Source: Calditrichota bacterium
GTDB taxonomy: Bacteria; Calditrichota; Calditrichia; Calditrichales; J004
Assembly (NCBI GenBank): GCA_013112635.1
Contig: JABFGF010000001.1
Span: 496,001 to 560,000, forward strand
Direction of reading: 5' to 3'
Length of the DNA: 64,000 nt
Shown: piece by piece, positions 55,340 to 64,000 of the stretch
How the letters are laid out: every line of letters starts with the position of its first letter
Numbering within the stretch: position 1 is the stretch's first letter
Program-made: the position numbers and the translations under genes
Notes under the pieces: model-generated
Told to the model about the DNA's origin: nothing
The model's input: the letters and a program-made list of their open reading frames with translations, nothing else
Databases searched by the model: none

Positions 55340-56749
55340 CTATTTATCAACTACGGCGGCCATCATTTCAGCCTCACACACAAGCTGCCCTTTTACAAAT
55401 GCTTTACCTGCCATTTTAAACATGCTACGCCTGCCTTTTATCATTTCTAATTCCATAATTAGCTGATCACCAGGCTGAACTGTTTTTCTAAATTTCACAT
55501 TGTCAATTCCGGTAAAAAAGACAAGTTTATTCCCAACCTCTTGTTGCTCATTTAACAAAAGTACACCACCAACCTGCGCCATTGCCTCAACAATTAAAAC
55601 CCCCGGCATAACCGGCCGTTCCGGGAAATGGCCTTCAAAAAATTGCTCATTTGCTGTTACATTTTTAATTCCAACAGCTCTTTTTTCAGGTTCAAGTTCA
55701 ATAATTGAATCGATCAACAAAAATGGATAGCGGTGAGGTAATATTTTTTTAATGGCATTGATATCAAAAACAACGCCTTTTTTTTCTATATCCTGATATT
55801 TACGTGTTAATAGCTGTTTTTTATATAATGACCTCAGGATTTTTGCAAACTCGATATTGCTTTGATGCCCGGGACGTGCCGCTAACAGCTGCGCTTTAAT
55901 ATTAACACCTGCCAGAGCCAGATCACCCATCAAATCTAATAGTTTATGTCTGGCGGGTTCATTTTTGAAACGTAGTTGTTTATTGTTTAATGTTCCGTTT
56001 TCTCCAAGTACAACATCTTCAGATATGTCAAACATATTTCTAAGGCGCGTAATATCTTTATCTGACAAGTCGCGATCGACAATTACCAACGCGGAATCTA
56101 AATCACCACCTTTTATCAAACCTTGTTCAGCAAGGCCTTCAACTTCGTGTAGAAAACAAAATGTTCTGGCAGGAGCAAAATCAGTAACAAATTCTGAGTC
56201 CATATTAAACAAACCTGTGTGCTGACTTCCAAGGGCCGGATTATTGTAATCAATCATAACTGTAAGACGGTAATCGTCGGTTGGCAGTGCAACAATCTGA
56301 ACACCTTTTTCATCAACAGTAAAATTGATAGTTTCATCAATTACCAAAAATTCACGTTCGGCTTCTTGCTCATCCATGCCTGCTGATTGTAAGATATCAA
56401 CAAACTCTTTTGCAGAACCATCACCAATTGGTGGCTCATTTGCGTTAAGCTCGATACGTACATTATCAATTTCCAATCCCACTAGCGCAGCAAGAACATG
56501 TTCAATTGTATGTACAGCAACACCATCAACCTGAATTGTGGTGCCACGTAAACTATCAACTTCTGTGTCTTGAACAACATTATCTACAATCGCTTCAATT
56601 TCCGGAGAATTGTCAATATCAACACGGACAAATTTTCGTCCATAATTTTCCGGTGCAGGCTTAAATGTAATTTTGGTTTTATTTCCAGTATGCAGTCCAC
56701 GGCCTTCAAATGAGACTTCTTTCTTAATTGTTGCTTGTTTATCTCTCAT
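55340..56749 (-). CDS. lpxC/fabZ: bifunctional LpxC deacetylase / FabZ dehydratase
   Basis: 469 residues. LpxC occupies about 1-300, with the zinc motif [28 protein letters not shown] and [14 protein letters not shown]. FabZ occupies about 320-469, with [15 protein letters not shown] and the catalytic His and Glu in [20 protein letters not shown]. One chain thus makes the committed step of lipid A and the fatty acid dehydration. The fusion is a Bacteroidetes/FCB hallmark. The start shares one base with the lpxD stop. Confidence 0.97.
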   Translation of the reverse strand: MRDKQATIKKEVSFEGRGLHTGNKTKITFKPAPENYGRKFVRVDIDNSPEIEAIVDNVVQDTEVDSLRGTTIQVDGVAVHTIEHVLAALVGLEIDNVRIELNANEPPIGDGSAKEFVDILQSAGMDEQEAEREFLVIDETINFTVDEKGVQIVALPTDDYRLTVMIDYNNPALGSQHTGLFNMDSEFVTDFAPARTFCFLHEVEGLAEQGLIKGGDLDSALVIVDRDLSDKDITRLRNMFDISEDVVLGENGTLNNKQLRFKNEPARHKLLDLMGDLALAGVNIKAQLLAARPGHQSNIEFAKILRSLYKKQLLTRKYQDIEKKGVVFDINAIKKILPHRYPFLLIDSIIELEPEKRAVGIKNVTANEQFFEGHFPERPVMPGVLIVEAMAQVGGVLLLNEQQEVGNKLVFFTGIDNVKFRKTVQPGDQLIMELEMIKGRRSMFKMAGKAFVKGQLVCEAEMMAAVVDK

Positions 56750-57798
56750 TATTGGTCATTTCCTTTTTCTAATTCAGATATTTTGTTTTTCAAATCCAAA
56801 ACTTCAGTCTCAAGTTGGTGTAGCTTCTTAGTGTTTTCTGGCAGATGTTTAACACTCGCTTCAATACGTTTCTTTTGCATTATTGGTATGGCTGGCATCC
56901 CCATCAAAATGGATTTTTTGGGAGTATCTTTAGTTACCCCTGCTTGTCCGGCAATGATCGATTCATCTCCAAGTTTCAAATGTCCACCTATTCCTGCCTG
57001 ACCACCAATTGTTACGTTCTTCCCAACTTCCGTACTACCTGCAATACCGGTTTGGGCTGCGATTACCGTATGCTCATTTACTATGCAATTATGTGCAATC
57101 TGAACAAGATTATCTAGTTTAACACCTTCTTTTATTATTGTTGAACCAAGAGTGGCTCTGTCGATAGTCGTATTAGCACCAATTTCAACATTGTCTTCAA
57201 CTACAACATTTCCAATCTGTGGGATTTTTATATATTTACCATCATGTGGTGCAAAACCAAATCCATCGCTACCAACAACAACCCCATCATGCAGAATTAC
57301 ATTGTCACCAATAACACAGCGCTCACGGATTGAAACATTAGGATAAAGAATTGTATTACTTCCTATCGAAACATTATCCAATATTTTTACACCGGGATAA
57401 AAAGTACAGTTATCACCAATTCTCGAATTTGAACCAATAAAAACAAACGGCCCAACGTTGCAGACTTCCCCTATTTTTGCACTTTCTGATATTTCAGATT
57501 TTGGAGAAATTCCCTCGAAGTCTAAGACTTTTTTTGGTTCGAATAGTTTCAATAAAAGAAGAAACCCCATATAAGCGTTTTCAACTTTTATATGAGGCAT
57601 CGAAATTTCACCGGCACTGGTATCAACAACAATGGCGCTTGCACTTGTTGATTTAATAAAATGCTTATATTTAGGGTTTGCTAAAAAAGTAATTTCGCCA
57701 TCTTTGGCAGAATCTATTTTTGCAGGTCCGGATATTTCAATATCCTCCGGGCCAGAAAGTTCTCCGTTTAGATGTTTTGCAATTTCTATAAGCTTCAT
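56749..57798 (-). CDS. lpxD: UDP-3-O-(3-hydroxyacyl)glucosamine N-acyltransferase LpxD
   Basis: 349 residues. N-terminal uridine-binding domain, then left-handed beta-helix ([20 protein letters not shown]), [14 protein letters not shown], the catalytic His in [13 protein letters not shown], and a C-terminal helical extension. It adds the second acyl chain in lipid A synthesis. It lies 12 nt after ompH and abuts lpxC. Confidence 0.97.
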   Translation of the reverse strand: MKLIEIAKHLNGELSGPEDIEISGPAKIDSAKDGEITFLANPKYKHFIKSTSASAIVVDTSAGEISMPHIKVENAYMGFLLLLKLFEPKKVLDFEGISPKSEISESAKIGEVCNVGPFVFIGSNSRIGDNCTFYPGVKILDNVSIGSNTILYPNVSIRERCVIGDNVILHDGVVVGSDGFGFAPHDGKYIKIPQIGNVVVEDNVEIGANTTIDRATLGSTIIKEGVKLDNLVQIAHNCIVNEHTVIAAQTGIAGSTEVGKNVTIGGQAGIGGHLKLGDESIIAGQAGVTKDTPKKSILMGMPAIPIMQKKRIEASVKHLPENTKKLHQLETEVLDLKNKISELEKGNDQ

Positions 57799-57809
57799 CT
57801 ACAGTGGCG

Positions 57810-58358
57810 CTACTTTTTACCGGAAGTTGTAGTAGTTGAAACTTTGTTTTTGTTCAACTCTTCAATTACTTGATCTGTGATATCGTATTCCGGTTTAAAA
57901 TAAACAACAGATCCCGTGGCGCCGTCTAAAATGTAATCATAGCCATCCGCTTCGCCAATTTCTTTTATAACATTTGCAACTTTATCAATTATTGGCTGTC
58001 CAAGCTCTGCCTGCTTACGATAATATTCACCCTGTGGACCAAGTTTTTCGTATTTATATTTTTCTATTTCCATTCCTTTGGTTTGCATCATTTTTTCTTT
58101 TTCAGCCTTTTTTTCTGGGCTTAACAACAAACTTTGTGACTCAATTTCTTGTAGCTGTTGTGTATAATCTTGAACTAGCTGATCATACTCTGCCTGGTAT
58201 TTATTTTGAATCTCAGCAAGTTTATTTTGAACATCTTTGTATTCCTGGTATTCAGTTAATACTTTTTGAGAATGAACATATGCAAATTTTTGAGCAAAAA
58301 CAGGTAATGCCATAAATAGTAAAAGAACTGTAATTAAACTAACTTTGATTGATTTCAC
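57810..58358 (-). CDS. OmpH/Skp-like periplasmic chaperone
   Basis: About 182 residues. I start at the GTG (58358), which has AAGGAGG five bases upstream; an ATG 21 nt earlier lacks such a site. A signal peptide ending VFAQ precedes FAYVHSQKVLTEYQEYKD and long coiled-coil arms (about residues 30-115), then the beta core DYILDGATGSVVYFKPEYDI. Skp holds unfolded outer-membrane proteins on their way to BamA. Confidence 0.93.
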   Translation of the reverse strand: MKSIKVSLITVLLLFMALPVFAQKFAYVHSQKVLTEYQEYKDVQNKLAEIQNKYQAEYDQLVQDYTQQLQEIESQSLLLSPEKKAEKEKMMQTKGMEIEKYKYEKLGPQGEYYRKQAELGQPIIDKVANVIKEIGEADGYDYILDGATGSVVYFKPEYDITDQVIEELNKNKVSTTTTSGKK

Positions 58359-58434
58359 AAAATCCTCCTTAATGAACACATTTATTTAAATGTTTAATTC
58401 CAATAAATTTAAAACGCTGAATTTAGTTAATTTG

Positions 58435-60747
58435 TTAAAACCTTCCAAATTGAAAGTGAACTTTCCATTTTCCATCAATAGGATCACCTGTCACCGGATC
58501 ATAATAATCAAAACCGTAACCAAAATCTATCCCGATTATACCCACAAGTGGCATAAATAAACGCACGCCTGCCCCAACAGATCGCCTTAATTCAAATGGA
58601 TTTGTATCACCAACATTTTGCCATGTATTTCCTGCTTCTGCAAAAAACAATCCAAAAATAGTTGGGTTTGGTGCAATTGGGAAACGCAATTCCAGAGTGG
58701 ATTTAACCATAGATTTACCGCCAAGTGGGCTGCCATTAACCAATTGGCCAACGTTTCCGTCTTCATATCCTCTAAGGCCTTCAGCAAAGCCAAGGCCGCT
58801 ACCACCCATGTAGAAGAACTCACCAAAAAGCAGATTTGTGTCGTCTTTTAATAAGTTTATCATGCCATATTTATTATGAGAATATAAAACCAAATTTGCC
58901 GGTAATGGGAGAAACCATTCAGATGAAAAAATGGTTTTAAGGAAATGTTGCTCACCACCAAAAGGACCACCCGAAAGTTCAACTGATAAAGAATGAGAAG
59001 TTCCCCTTGTCGGGAATTCTGGATTATTGCGGCTATCCCTTGAAATGATCTGGGTTAAGCTTAACTGGCTTGTATTACCGTTTCTGTAACCAAAGCCTTC
59101 AAGGCTTCCATCAACATTGGAAATTCTTGTTTTTGCAGCTCGGAAAATCCAATCACCTCTAAAGTAGTTATCCGGCCAGCGGAAGCGTCTTCCAAGACGA
59201 ATACTCCCACCTGTATCATTTCTTGTAAAAGGATAAAATCCGCCGCCTGTACGTGTATCAAAGATAGAAAACCCGCCTAAAGTTGGTGTATCAAAAAGCC
59301 AAGGTTCAGTGAAACTGATAGATGCAGATCGATAAATACGGCCAAACTGCCAATCAATAACAAGGCGTTGTCCATCGCCGCCACTTAATGGATGTGCGAG
59401 AGAAAAGTTATTGAAAGTTAATCCCAGACTACCGATAAGCCCATCACGCTGACTAAAACCAGCTGACATATTTGCCATATCTGTAGATTTTTCTGCGACT
59501 TCAACTTTCAGGTTTACATTTTTAGAATCATCCGGAATAAGACGCACATCGGGTTGAACGTTGCTAAAATAATTTAGAATCATTAAATCACGAATTGAAC
59601 GTTCGAGCTTTGCACTGTTAAATTTATCTCCGGGATGAAGCTTAAACTCCCTGCGGATTACTTTCTCATGCGTTTTCGAGTTGCCAACAATACTGACTTC
59701 TTTTATCCGTACAACATTTGCTTCAGTAATAGAAAAATTAATATTTAGTGTATCGTTTTCCACCGGGATTTCTTGTGGAACTATGCTTGCAAAAAGATAA
59801 CCCTGGTTGTAATAAAGCTTTTGAAGCCGGTCTCTAATACCTTCATCATATTTCTTCTGATCGTAAATGTCACCTTTTTCAATATCTAAAACGGCGCTTA
59901 ACTCTTCATCTGAAAATATCTCATTTCCATCAAATTTGATCATTCCGAAGTGATATTCATTACCTTCATGAACCCAGATATCAATAAACAGATCTTGCTT
60001 ATCATCGCTGTATGACAGCGAATCTCTCAATACTTCGGCATCGCGATACCCATTTTCTTTGTAATATTGGACAACAAGATTTTTATCTTCTTCAAATTTC
60101 TTGGGATCAAAATCAGCACTTCTCCACCAGCGGTCTTCCTGTGTTTCTTCCATTGCATCTTTTAAATCATCACCTTCAAAAGCAGTATTACCATGGAAGC
60201 GGATTCCTTCAATCTGAACTTCAGAGCCTTCTTCAATTTCAATATCTAAATTAACCCTGTCTTTTTTTGCGGTTGAAGTATCAATGGAAACTGTCGCAAG
60301 CAGAAAACCTTCTTCCCGATATTTTTTAAGGATTTTCTTTTTCATTTTTGAAATTTTGTACGGGGCAACTACCATACCGCGATAAGTATCTAATTCGTCT
60401 TCAATTTCATCTTTATCTAATTCATCAAATCCAGTAATATTAACCAAGTTTAAACGAGGATACTCTTTGACTTTAATTAAAAGGTCCAATCCGTCAATCG
60501 ACTGGCTGGTAACATAGACCTGAACATCTTCAAATATCCTTAAAGCCCAAAGGTTTTTTATTGCTTCCTGAATATTTTCACCTGTTATATTCATCCCTGA
60601 TGTCAGTCCGGAGTTCAATCTTATTGAACTTGCATCAGCACTTGTATTTCCTTCAATTGTTATTGAATTAATAGTTATTTGCTGAACTTGTGCATTTAAA
60701 ATTGTTATAAAAAATAAAATAAAAAATGTCGCGAAAAATTTCCGCAC
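58435..60747 (-). CDS. bamA: outer membrane protein assembly factor BamA
   Basis: About 770 residues. The GTG at 60747 with GGAGG six bases upstream is preferred to an ATG 12 nt earlier. After the signal peptide, five POTRA domains (to about 390; for example ITINSITIEGNTSADASSIR partly, VRIKEVSIVGNSKTHEKVI) precede a 16-strand barrel with GLRGYEDGNVG (the conserved RGY loop) and a final KWKVHFQFGRF strand with a terminal aromatic. It inserts beta-barrels into the outer membrane. ompH follows, as in many diderms. Confidence 0.97.
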   Translation of the reverse strand: MRKFFATFFILFFITILNAQVQQITINSITIEGNTSADASSIRLNSGLTSGMNITGENIQEAIKNLWALRIFEDVQVYVTSQSIDGLDLLIKVKEYPRLNLVNITGFDELDKDEIEDELDTYRGMVVAPYKISKMKKKILKKYREEGFLLATVSIDTSTAKKDRVNLDIEIEEGSEVQIEGIRFHGNTAFEGDDLKDAMEETQEDRWWRSADFDPKKFEEDKNLVVQYYKENGYRDAEVLRDSLSYSDDKQDLFIDIWVHEGNEYHFGMIKFDGNEIFSDEELSAVLDIEKGDIYDQKKYDEGIRDRLQKLYYNQGYLFASIVPQEIPVENDTLNINFSITEANVVRIKEVSIVGNSKTHEKVIRREFKLHPGDKFNSAKLERSIRDLMILNYFSNVQPDVRLIPDDSKNVNLKVEVAEKSTDMANMSAGFSQRDGLIGSLGLTFNNFSLAHPLSGGDGQRLVIDWQFGRIYRSASISFTEPWLFDTPTLGGFSIFDTRTGGGFYPFTRNDTGGSIRLGRRFRWPDNYFRGDWIFRAAKTRISNVDGSLEGFGYRNGNTSQLSLTQIISRDSRNNPEFPTRGTSHSLSVELSGGPFGGEQHFLKTIFSSEWFLPLPANLVLYSHNKYGMINLLKDDTNLLFGEFFYMGGSGLGFAEGLRGYEDGNVGQLVNGSPLGGKSMVKSTLELRFPIAPNPTIFGLFFAEAGNTWQNVGDTNPFELRRSVGAGVRLFMPLVGIIGIDFGYGFDYYDPVTGDPIDGKWKVHFQFGRF

Positions 60748-60760
60748 ATGATCCTCCATG

Positions 60761-63700
60761 TTAAAATGAAAATGAATGTCTAAGTCTAATTTTAAAGTCT
60801 TCTAAATACTGCCTTTGATTAGCAATATTATAATATCCAAGTAACTCTCTGTCCCACTCAAACTCTACCAGCATATTTCTAAAAAATCGGTATTCCAGCC
60901 CTAAAGAATGGTTAAAATCAAAGCTGCTTTCAGCGTCATCATACAATGATACAAGTTGGCCGGTATAAGTTAAATAAAGGTTTTCATTTAAATATTTGCC
61001 AACTGTTACTTCTGAGCTTGACATTAAAAACAAGTACGGCAGATCGCTTGAAATTGGATTTATAAACGGATTTGTGTCATGATTGTTCAATTGCCTTCCG
61101 ACACTGCTGTAAAACAAGTTTCGTGCAATGCTGGAATTAAACCGGACCAAATCCATCCCCAGGCTACGCTCTAAAACACGCTCAATTGGCCTTAACAATG
61201 GCCGAATAAGGTATTTTTCTGTAAGCGCGCCACCAACATTTGTAGCCTTTTCTCTGAAATTTTCTACAGAGTAACCCAGGTATGCCAATACTTGTTCCTG
61301 AGTTTCGCCCATTGTAGGGTCAGCGGAGACTAACTTAAATTTAAAATCCTGCCAATCACCCGATTGTTTTGTTTGCCCTGTTTTAGAATCCAGAGTATAT
61401 AATTGTAAATATATTGTTTTCGGAATTGCCCCAACACTATCGCGGATTGTAGTCCATGCCCTTCCGGAAACATCAGGCAAATCTTTACCCCGTGGAAAAT
61501 CCAATGCAAACCGGTCAACTTTGAAATTCTGGTCGAGGTATTCAAGACGCCCGCGAGTAGAAACGAGGCTTCCAATTGGTCTGAAAGTTCCTTTATTTAT
61601 AATACCCGAAAAATGCAAACCTTCGCTGCTTTCATCAACTGTTATTTCCGCATTAACGTTATCTATATAAGCAGGTATTTCCCTAAGGTAAACAACATCT
61701 TCACCAGATTTTACAGTAGCATCCCATTCCATATTGCTTAGAAACTGAGCTGCTGTTGATGGTTTTTTATTAGGATTTTTACTTACAATAAAAGGATATG
61801 TAATTGTGGCTTCATTGAGCGTTACAATTCCGTAACCAAGCGGGTGCTTTACGGGTCCTGCAAAATAAAACTTCTCTTGTTCTGTTTTACCGGACAAATC
61901 CAGTTTTCCAAAACTCGTTTCGCGCATAATCCCAGGAATATTTAGGTTTACGCCATCATCACTTGTTTCCAATGCAAGGATGCCAAAATCGAGGTTCAGC
62001 CCTTTGAAGAACCAATGTTCAAGCTGTTTACCGGATTGAGTTTTGATATCTCGAACTGTATTAATATTGAGATAATTATCGTCAACATATGCATTTAAAT
62101 TTTCAATATTAACTTTGTTAGAGCCTTCTTCTAAAAGTATCCGCCCACTAATATCATGCACATAGGGTGCAACAGAGTTCATCCACAATTCACCGCGATC
62201 TATATTTATATCTGCTGCAACAAGGTAAATTTCATCGGAAGTGCCTTTAAATTTTAATGAAATATCAGAAAGAGATGCACCATCGAGAAAGAAAGGTTCC
62301 CAATGGGGAAGCAAGTCTAAAATATCTCCATCAAAATTAATAAGCAGATCAACGTCATCTTTGGAATTAAGTGGAAATGTACCAACACTATTTAGATGAT
62401 AATATCCTTGCTTCTCAATAAACAATCTTTGGAGTTCTATTTTATGGTCATCGTAGTTAACAACACTGCCTTCCGCCGGAATATTATCTAAAAGTATTAA
62501 TTCCAAATTGTCATATTCAATACCATCCAGCGTTCCATTTGCCAATGAAACATTTGCTTCTACATAAGGCTGTTTTACAGTTCCTTTTAAATTGACTTCA
62601 TAATCAGCAGAGCCTGTTACCAGAGTTTCATCCAAATTAAAACTTTTTATCAAAGACGGAATTTCAATTCCCTGGCCACTAAAATATCCGGAAATATGAT
62701 TATTTAACAATCCCCATTCTAAATTACCGTTTAATAGCTCAATATTGTTATGGGAAATTTTTACTGAGTCAGCAATAAATCGCGTACGATCAGCAGTGAA
62801 TTTTACTTCCGGTTGATAATAGCCAATATCATTTAGAACAAATTTGTCTCCTCTCAGGTCGGCTTTCATCCAGGGTTCCTTTAAGCTTCCCCCGAATAAA
62901 ATATCCCCATTTATTTCACCTTGGTATCTGTAATCATCATTTGAGGAGTTTGACAAAGCCCGGATTATTTTAAAATCGTTAATAGTAATTTCGCCTTGTA
63001 GCTGATTAGCTTGTTTTTCCAAGTCTAAATAAAAATTACCGGCAATTCCTTCTTCAAAGTTTATTTGACTACCAAAAAAGTTTTCAGTGAAATCAGCTTC
63101 ATAACTGCCGTTTAAGTTTTTTAAATTGATTTTCCCAATTAATTTTTTATGGGGTTCCAAAACATTTATTAAATTTGTTGACAAAGTAAAAATAGTGTCC
63201 GCAGAAGATCGATCACGTACCTGAACCTGCCCGTGAAGATCATTTACAGTACCATACAACAAACCCTTTGTATCAATTTTATCAAAGATTGATGTTACTA
63301 TTTTATCCGAAGAAAATTTCGAAAATGGAAAATTTTCAAAAAAAGCAGATTTGATATTTGGCTGCGTTAAATAATCAGCGATTCTAATACTTCCCTTTAA
63401 ATTGCTGCTGTTTGATTCTGTAAGATTTATTTGAAGTGTGTTCGAATCACCAATTACATTTCCGTTTAAAGAAAGCAGGGTATCAAATCCTGCCAGGTTA
63501 TAATCCCAATTTCCATCTGATTTTCCTGAACTCAAATCAACATTTAGTTTTAAGTTAAAACTATGGGCTGCCTGGCTAAGTCTATCAAATAAAACATGTT
63601 CACCCGATTGATATCCACCCGCTACATTGATATTCAGTTTGTCATCATCATATCCATAAAAACCGTTGCCGCTTATGGATAAATCATGATCATTTATTAA

Positions 63701-64000
63701 AATTGAAGGTAATTGTATTCCTTTATCTGAAAACTTAAAATTTGTAATAACTTTCTCTATTGGATTTTTATAAACTGTGATGTCCCTCGAGCTTAGGCTT
63801 CCTTTAATGTCATAATTATCAAGCCCCAAATGATAAGCAAGTCTCAAATCAACGGTGCTGCTATCAAATATTTCTTTGCGGATGTAATTCTGAAATGCAC
63901 TTAATGGAAAGTTTTTAGTATCAACTTCACCGTATAATTCCGGGGCAAACACATTTTCAATTGTGCCGGTTATATTTAAGGGATGATTTTTATAATTAAG
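60761..64000 (-). CDS. tamB: TamB-like translocation and assembly protein (5' end beyond window)
   Basis: The frame stays open to the right edge: codons upstream of the first GTG (63952) continue without a stop, so only the C-terminal 1080 residues or so are visible. The sequence is a repetitive beta-helix (AsmA/TamB type), with the DUF490 end (WKDQ-like segment DSKTGQTKQSGDWQDFKFKL, EEQVLAYLGYSVENF, RRPLLRPIERVLERSLGMDL in part) and an RLRHSFSF C-terminus. TamB spans the periplasm and takes part in lipid transport and outer-membrane protein assembly. It lies two bases before the longest bamA frame. Confidence 0.93.
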   Translation of the reverse strand, partial: LNYKNHPLNITGTIENVFAPELYGEVDTKNFPLSAFQNYIRKEIFDSSTVDLRLAYHLGLDNYDIKGSLSSRDITVYKNPIEKVITNFKFSDKGIQLPSILINDHDLSISGNGFYGYDDDKLNINVAGGYQSGEHVLFDRLSQAAHSFNLKLNVDLSSGKSDGNWDYNLAGFDTLLSLNGNVIGDSNTLQINLTESNSSNLKGSIRIADYLTQPNIKSAFFENFPFSKFSSDKIVTSIFDKIDTKGLLYGTVNDLHGQVQVRDRSSADTIFTLSTNLINVLEPHKKLIGKINLKNLNGSYEADFTENFFGSQINFEEGIAGNFYLDLEKQANQLQGEITINDFKIIRALSNSSNDDYRYQGEINGDILFGGSLKEPWMKADLRGDKFVLNDIGYYQPEVKFTADRTRFIADSVKISHNNIELLNGNLEWGLLNNHISGYFSGQGIEIPSLIKSFNLDETLVTGSADYEVNLKGTVKQPYVEANVSLANGTLDGIEYDNLELILLDNIPAEGSVVNYDDHKIELQRLFIEKQGYYHLNSVGTFPLNSKDDVDLLINFDGDILDLLPHWEPFFLDGASLSDISLKFKGTSDEIYLVAADINIDRGELWMNSVAPYVHDISGRILLEEGSNKVNIENLNAYVDDNYLNINTVRDIKTQSGKQLEHWFFKGLNLDFGILALETSDDGVNLNIPGIMRETSFGKLDLSGKTEQEKFYFAGPVKHPLGYGIVTLNEATITYPFIVSKNPNKKPSTAAQFLSNMEWDATVKSGEDVVYLREIPAYIDNVNAEITVDESSEGLHFSGIINKGTFRPIGSLVSTRGRLEYLDQNFKVDRFALDFPRGKDLPDVSGRAWTTIRDSVGAIPKTIYLQLYTLDSKTGQTKQSGDWQDFKFKLVSADPTMGETQEQVLAYLGYSVENFREKATNVGGALTEKYLIRPLLRPIERVLERSLGMDLVRFNSSIARNLFYSSVGRQLNNHDTNPFINPISSDLPYLFLMSSSEVTVGKYLNENLYLTYTGQLVSLYDDAESSFDFNHSLGLEYRFFRNMLVEFEWDRELLGYYNIANQRQYLEDFKIRLRHSFSF

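Overview
The window reads as one stretch of a low-GC, diderm bacterial chromosome, densely packed with housekeeping and envelope genes. No prophage, insertion sequence, CRISPR array or defence island was seen. The organism belongs most likely to the Fibrobacteres-Chlorobi-Bacteroidetes (FCB) assemblage, perhaps a Calditrichota- or Marinimicrobia-like lineage. This rests on an LpxC-FabZ fusion, a GWxTD-domain protein, a full lipid A and heptose pathway with BamA/OmpH/TamB, a split HldE, and some promoters that fit the Bacteroidetes TTTG / TAnnTTTG pattern. The phylum is an inference; no 16S gene lies here.

Left part (1-25.3 kb, all minus strand). It holds the N-terminal part of an AMP-forming acyl-CoA ligase, a mitomycin-repair-like helicase/exonuclease pair (mrfA-mrfB), and a very tightly packed run read right to left: degenerate metallophosphoesterase, trpD-C-F-B-A, chorismate mutase, mltG, pcrA, a giant TPR protein, and a TolB-like lipoprotein with a strong terminator. 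Further right are secD-secF-STAS, an intrinsic terminator pressed against purA, and ligA.

Middle (25.5-35.2 kb, plus strand). Two tandem paralogous lipoproteins are followed by a PdxJ-like protein that has lost its catalytic residues, a GH2-like protein fused to a Yip1-like membrane domain, smc, and a GWxTD protein. Two 32-nt copies of a palindromic repeat lie at about 2.0 kb and 33.7 kb.

Right part (35.2-64 kb, minus strand). nadK, xseB and xseA come first. A 30-residue COX24/mS38-like basic protein follows, then a zinc-ribbon/TPR protein, a LysM lytic transglycosylase, heptose genes coupled to a REC-PAS-histidine kinase, a thioredoxin-like lipoprotein, rodZ-like, recJ, rnpB (RNase P RNA), a C4 zinc-ribbon protein and a CAU tRNA. 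Beyond the tRNA lie an unrecognised 727-residue protein, rseP, two paralogous outer-membrane-type proteins, a lipoyl/octanoyl transferase, and the outer-membrane cluster lpxA, lpxC-fabZ, lpxD, ompH, bamA and tamB. TamB runs off the right edge.

Nothing here is a clearly new multi-gene system. The best leads are the catalytically stripped PdxJ next to the GH2-membrane fusion, the degenerate metallophosphoesterase coupled to trpD, terminators placed directly before ribosome binding sites (purA, the zinc-ribbon gene), the palindromic repeat, and the 727-residue orphan.
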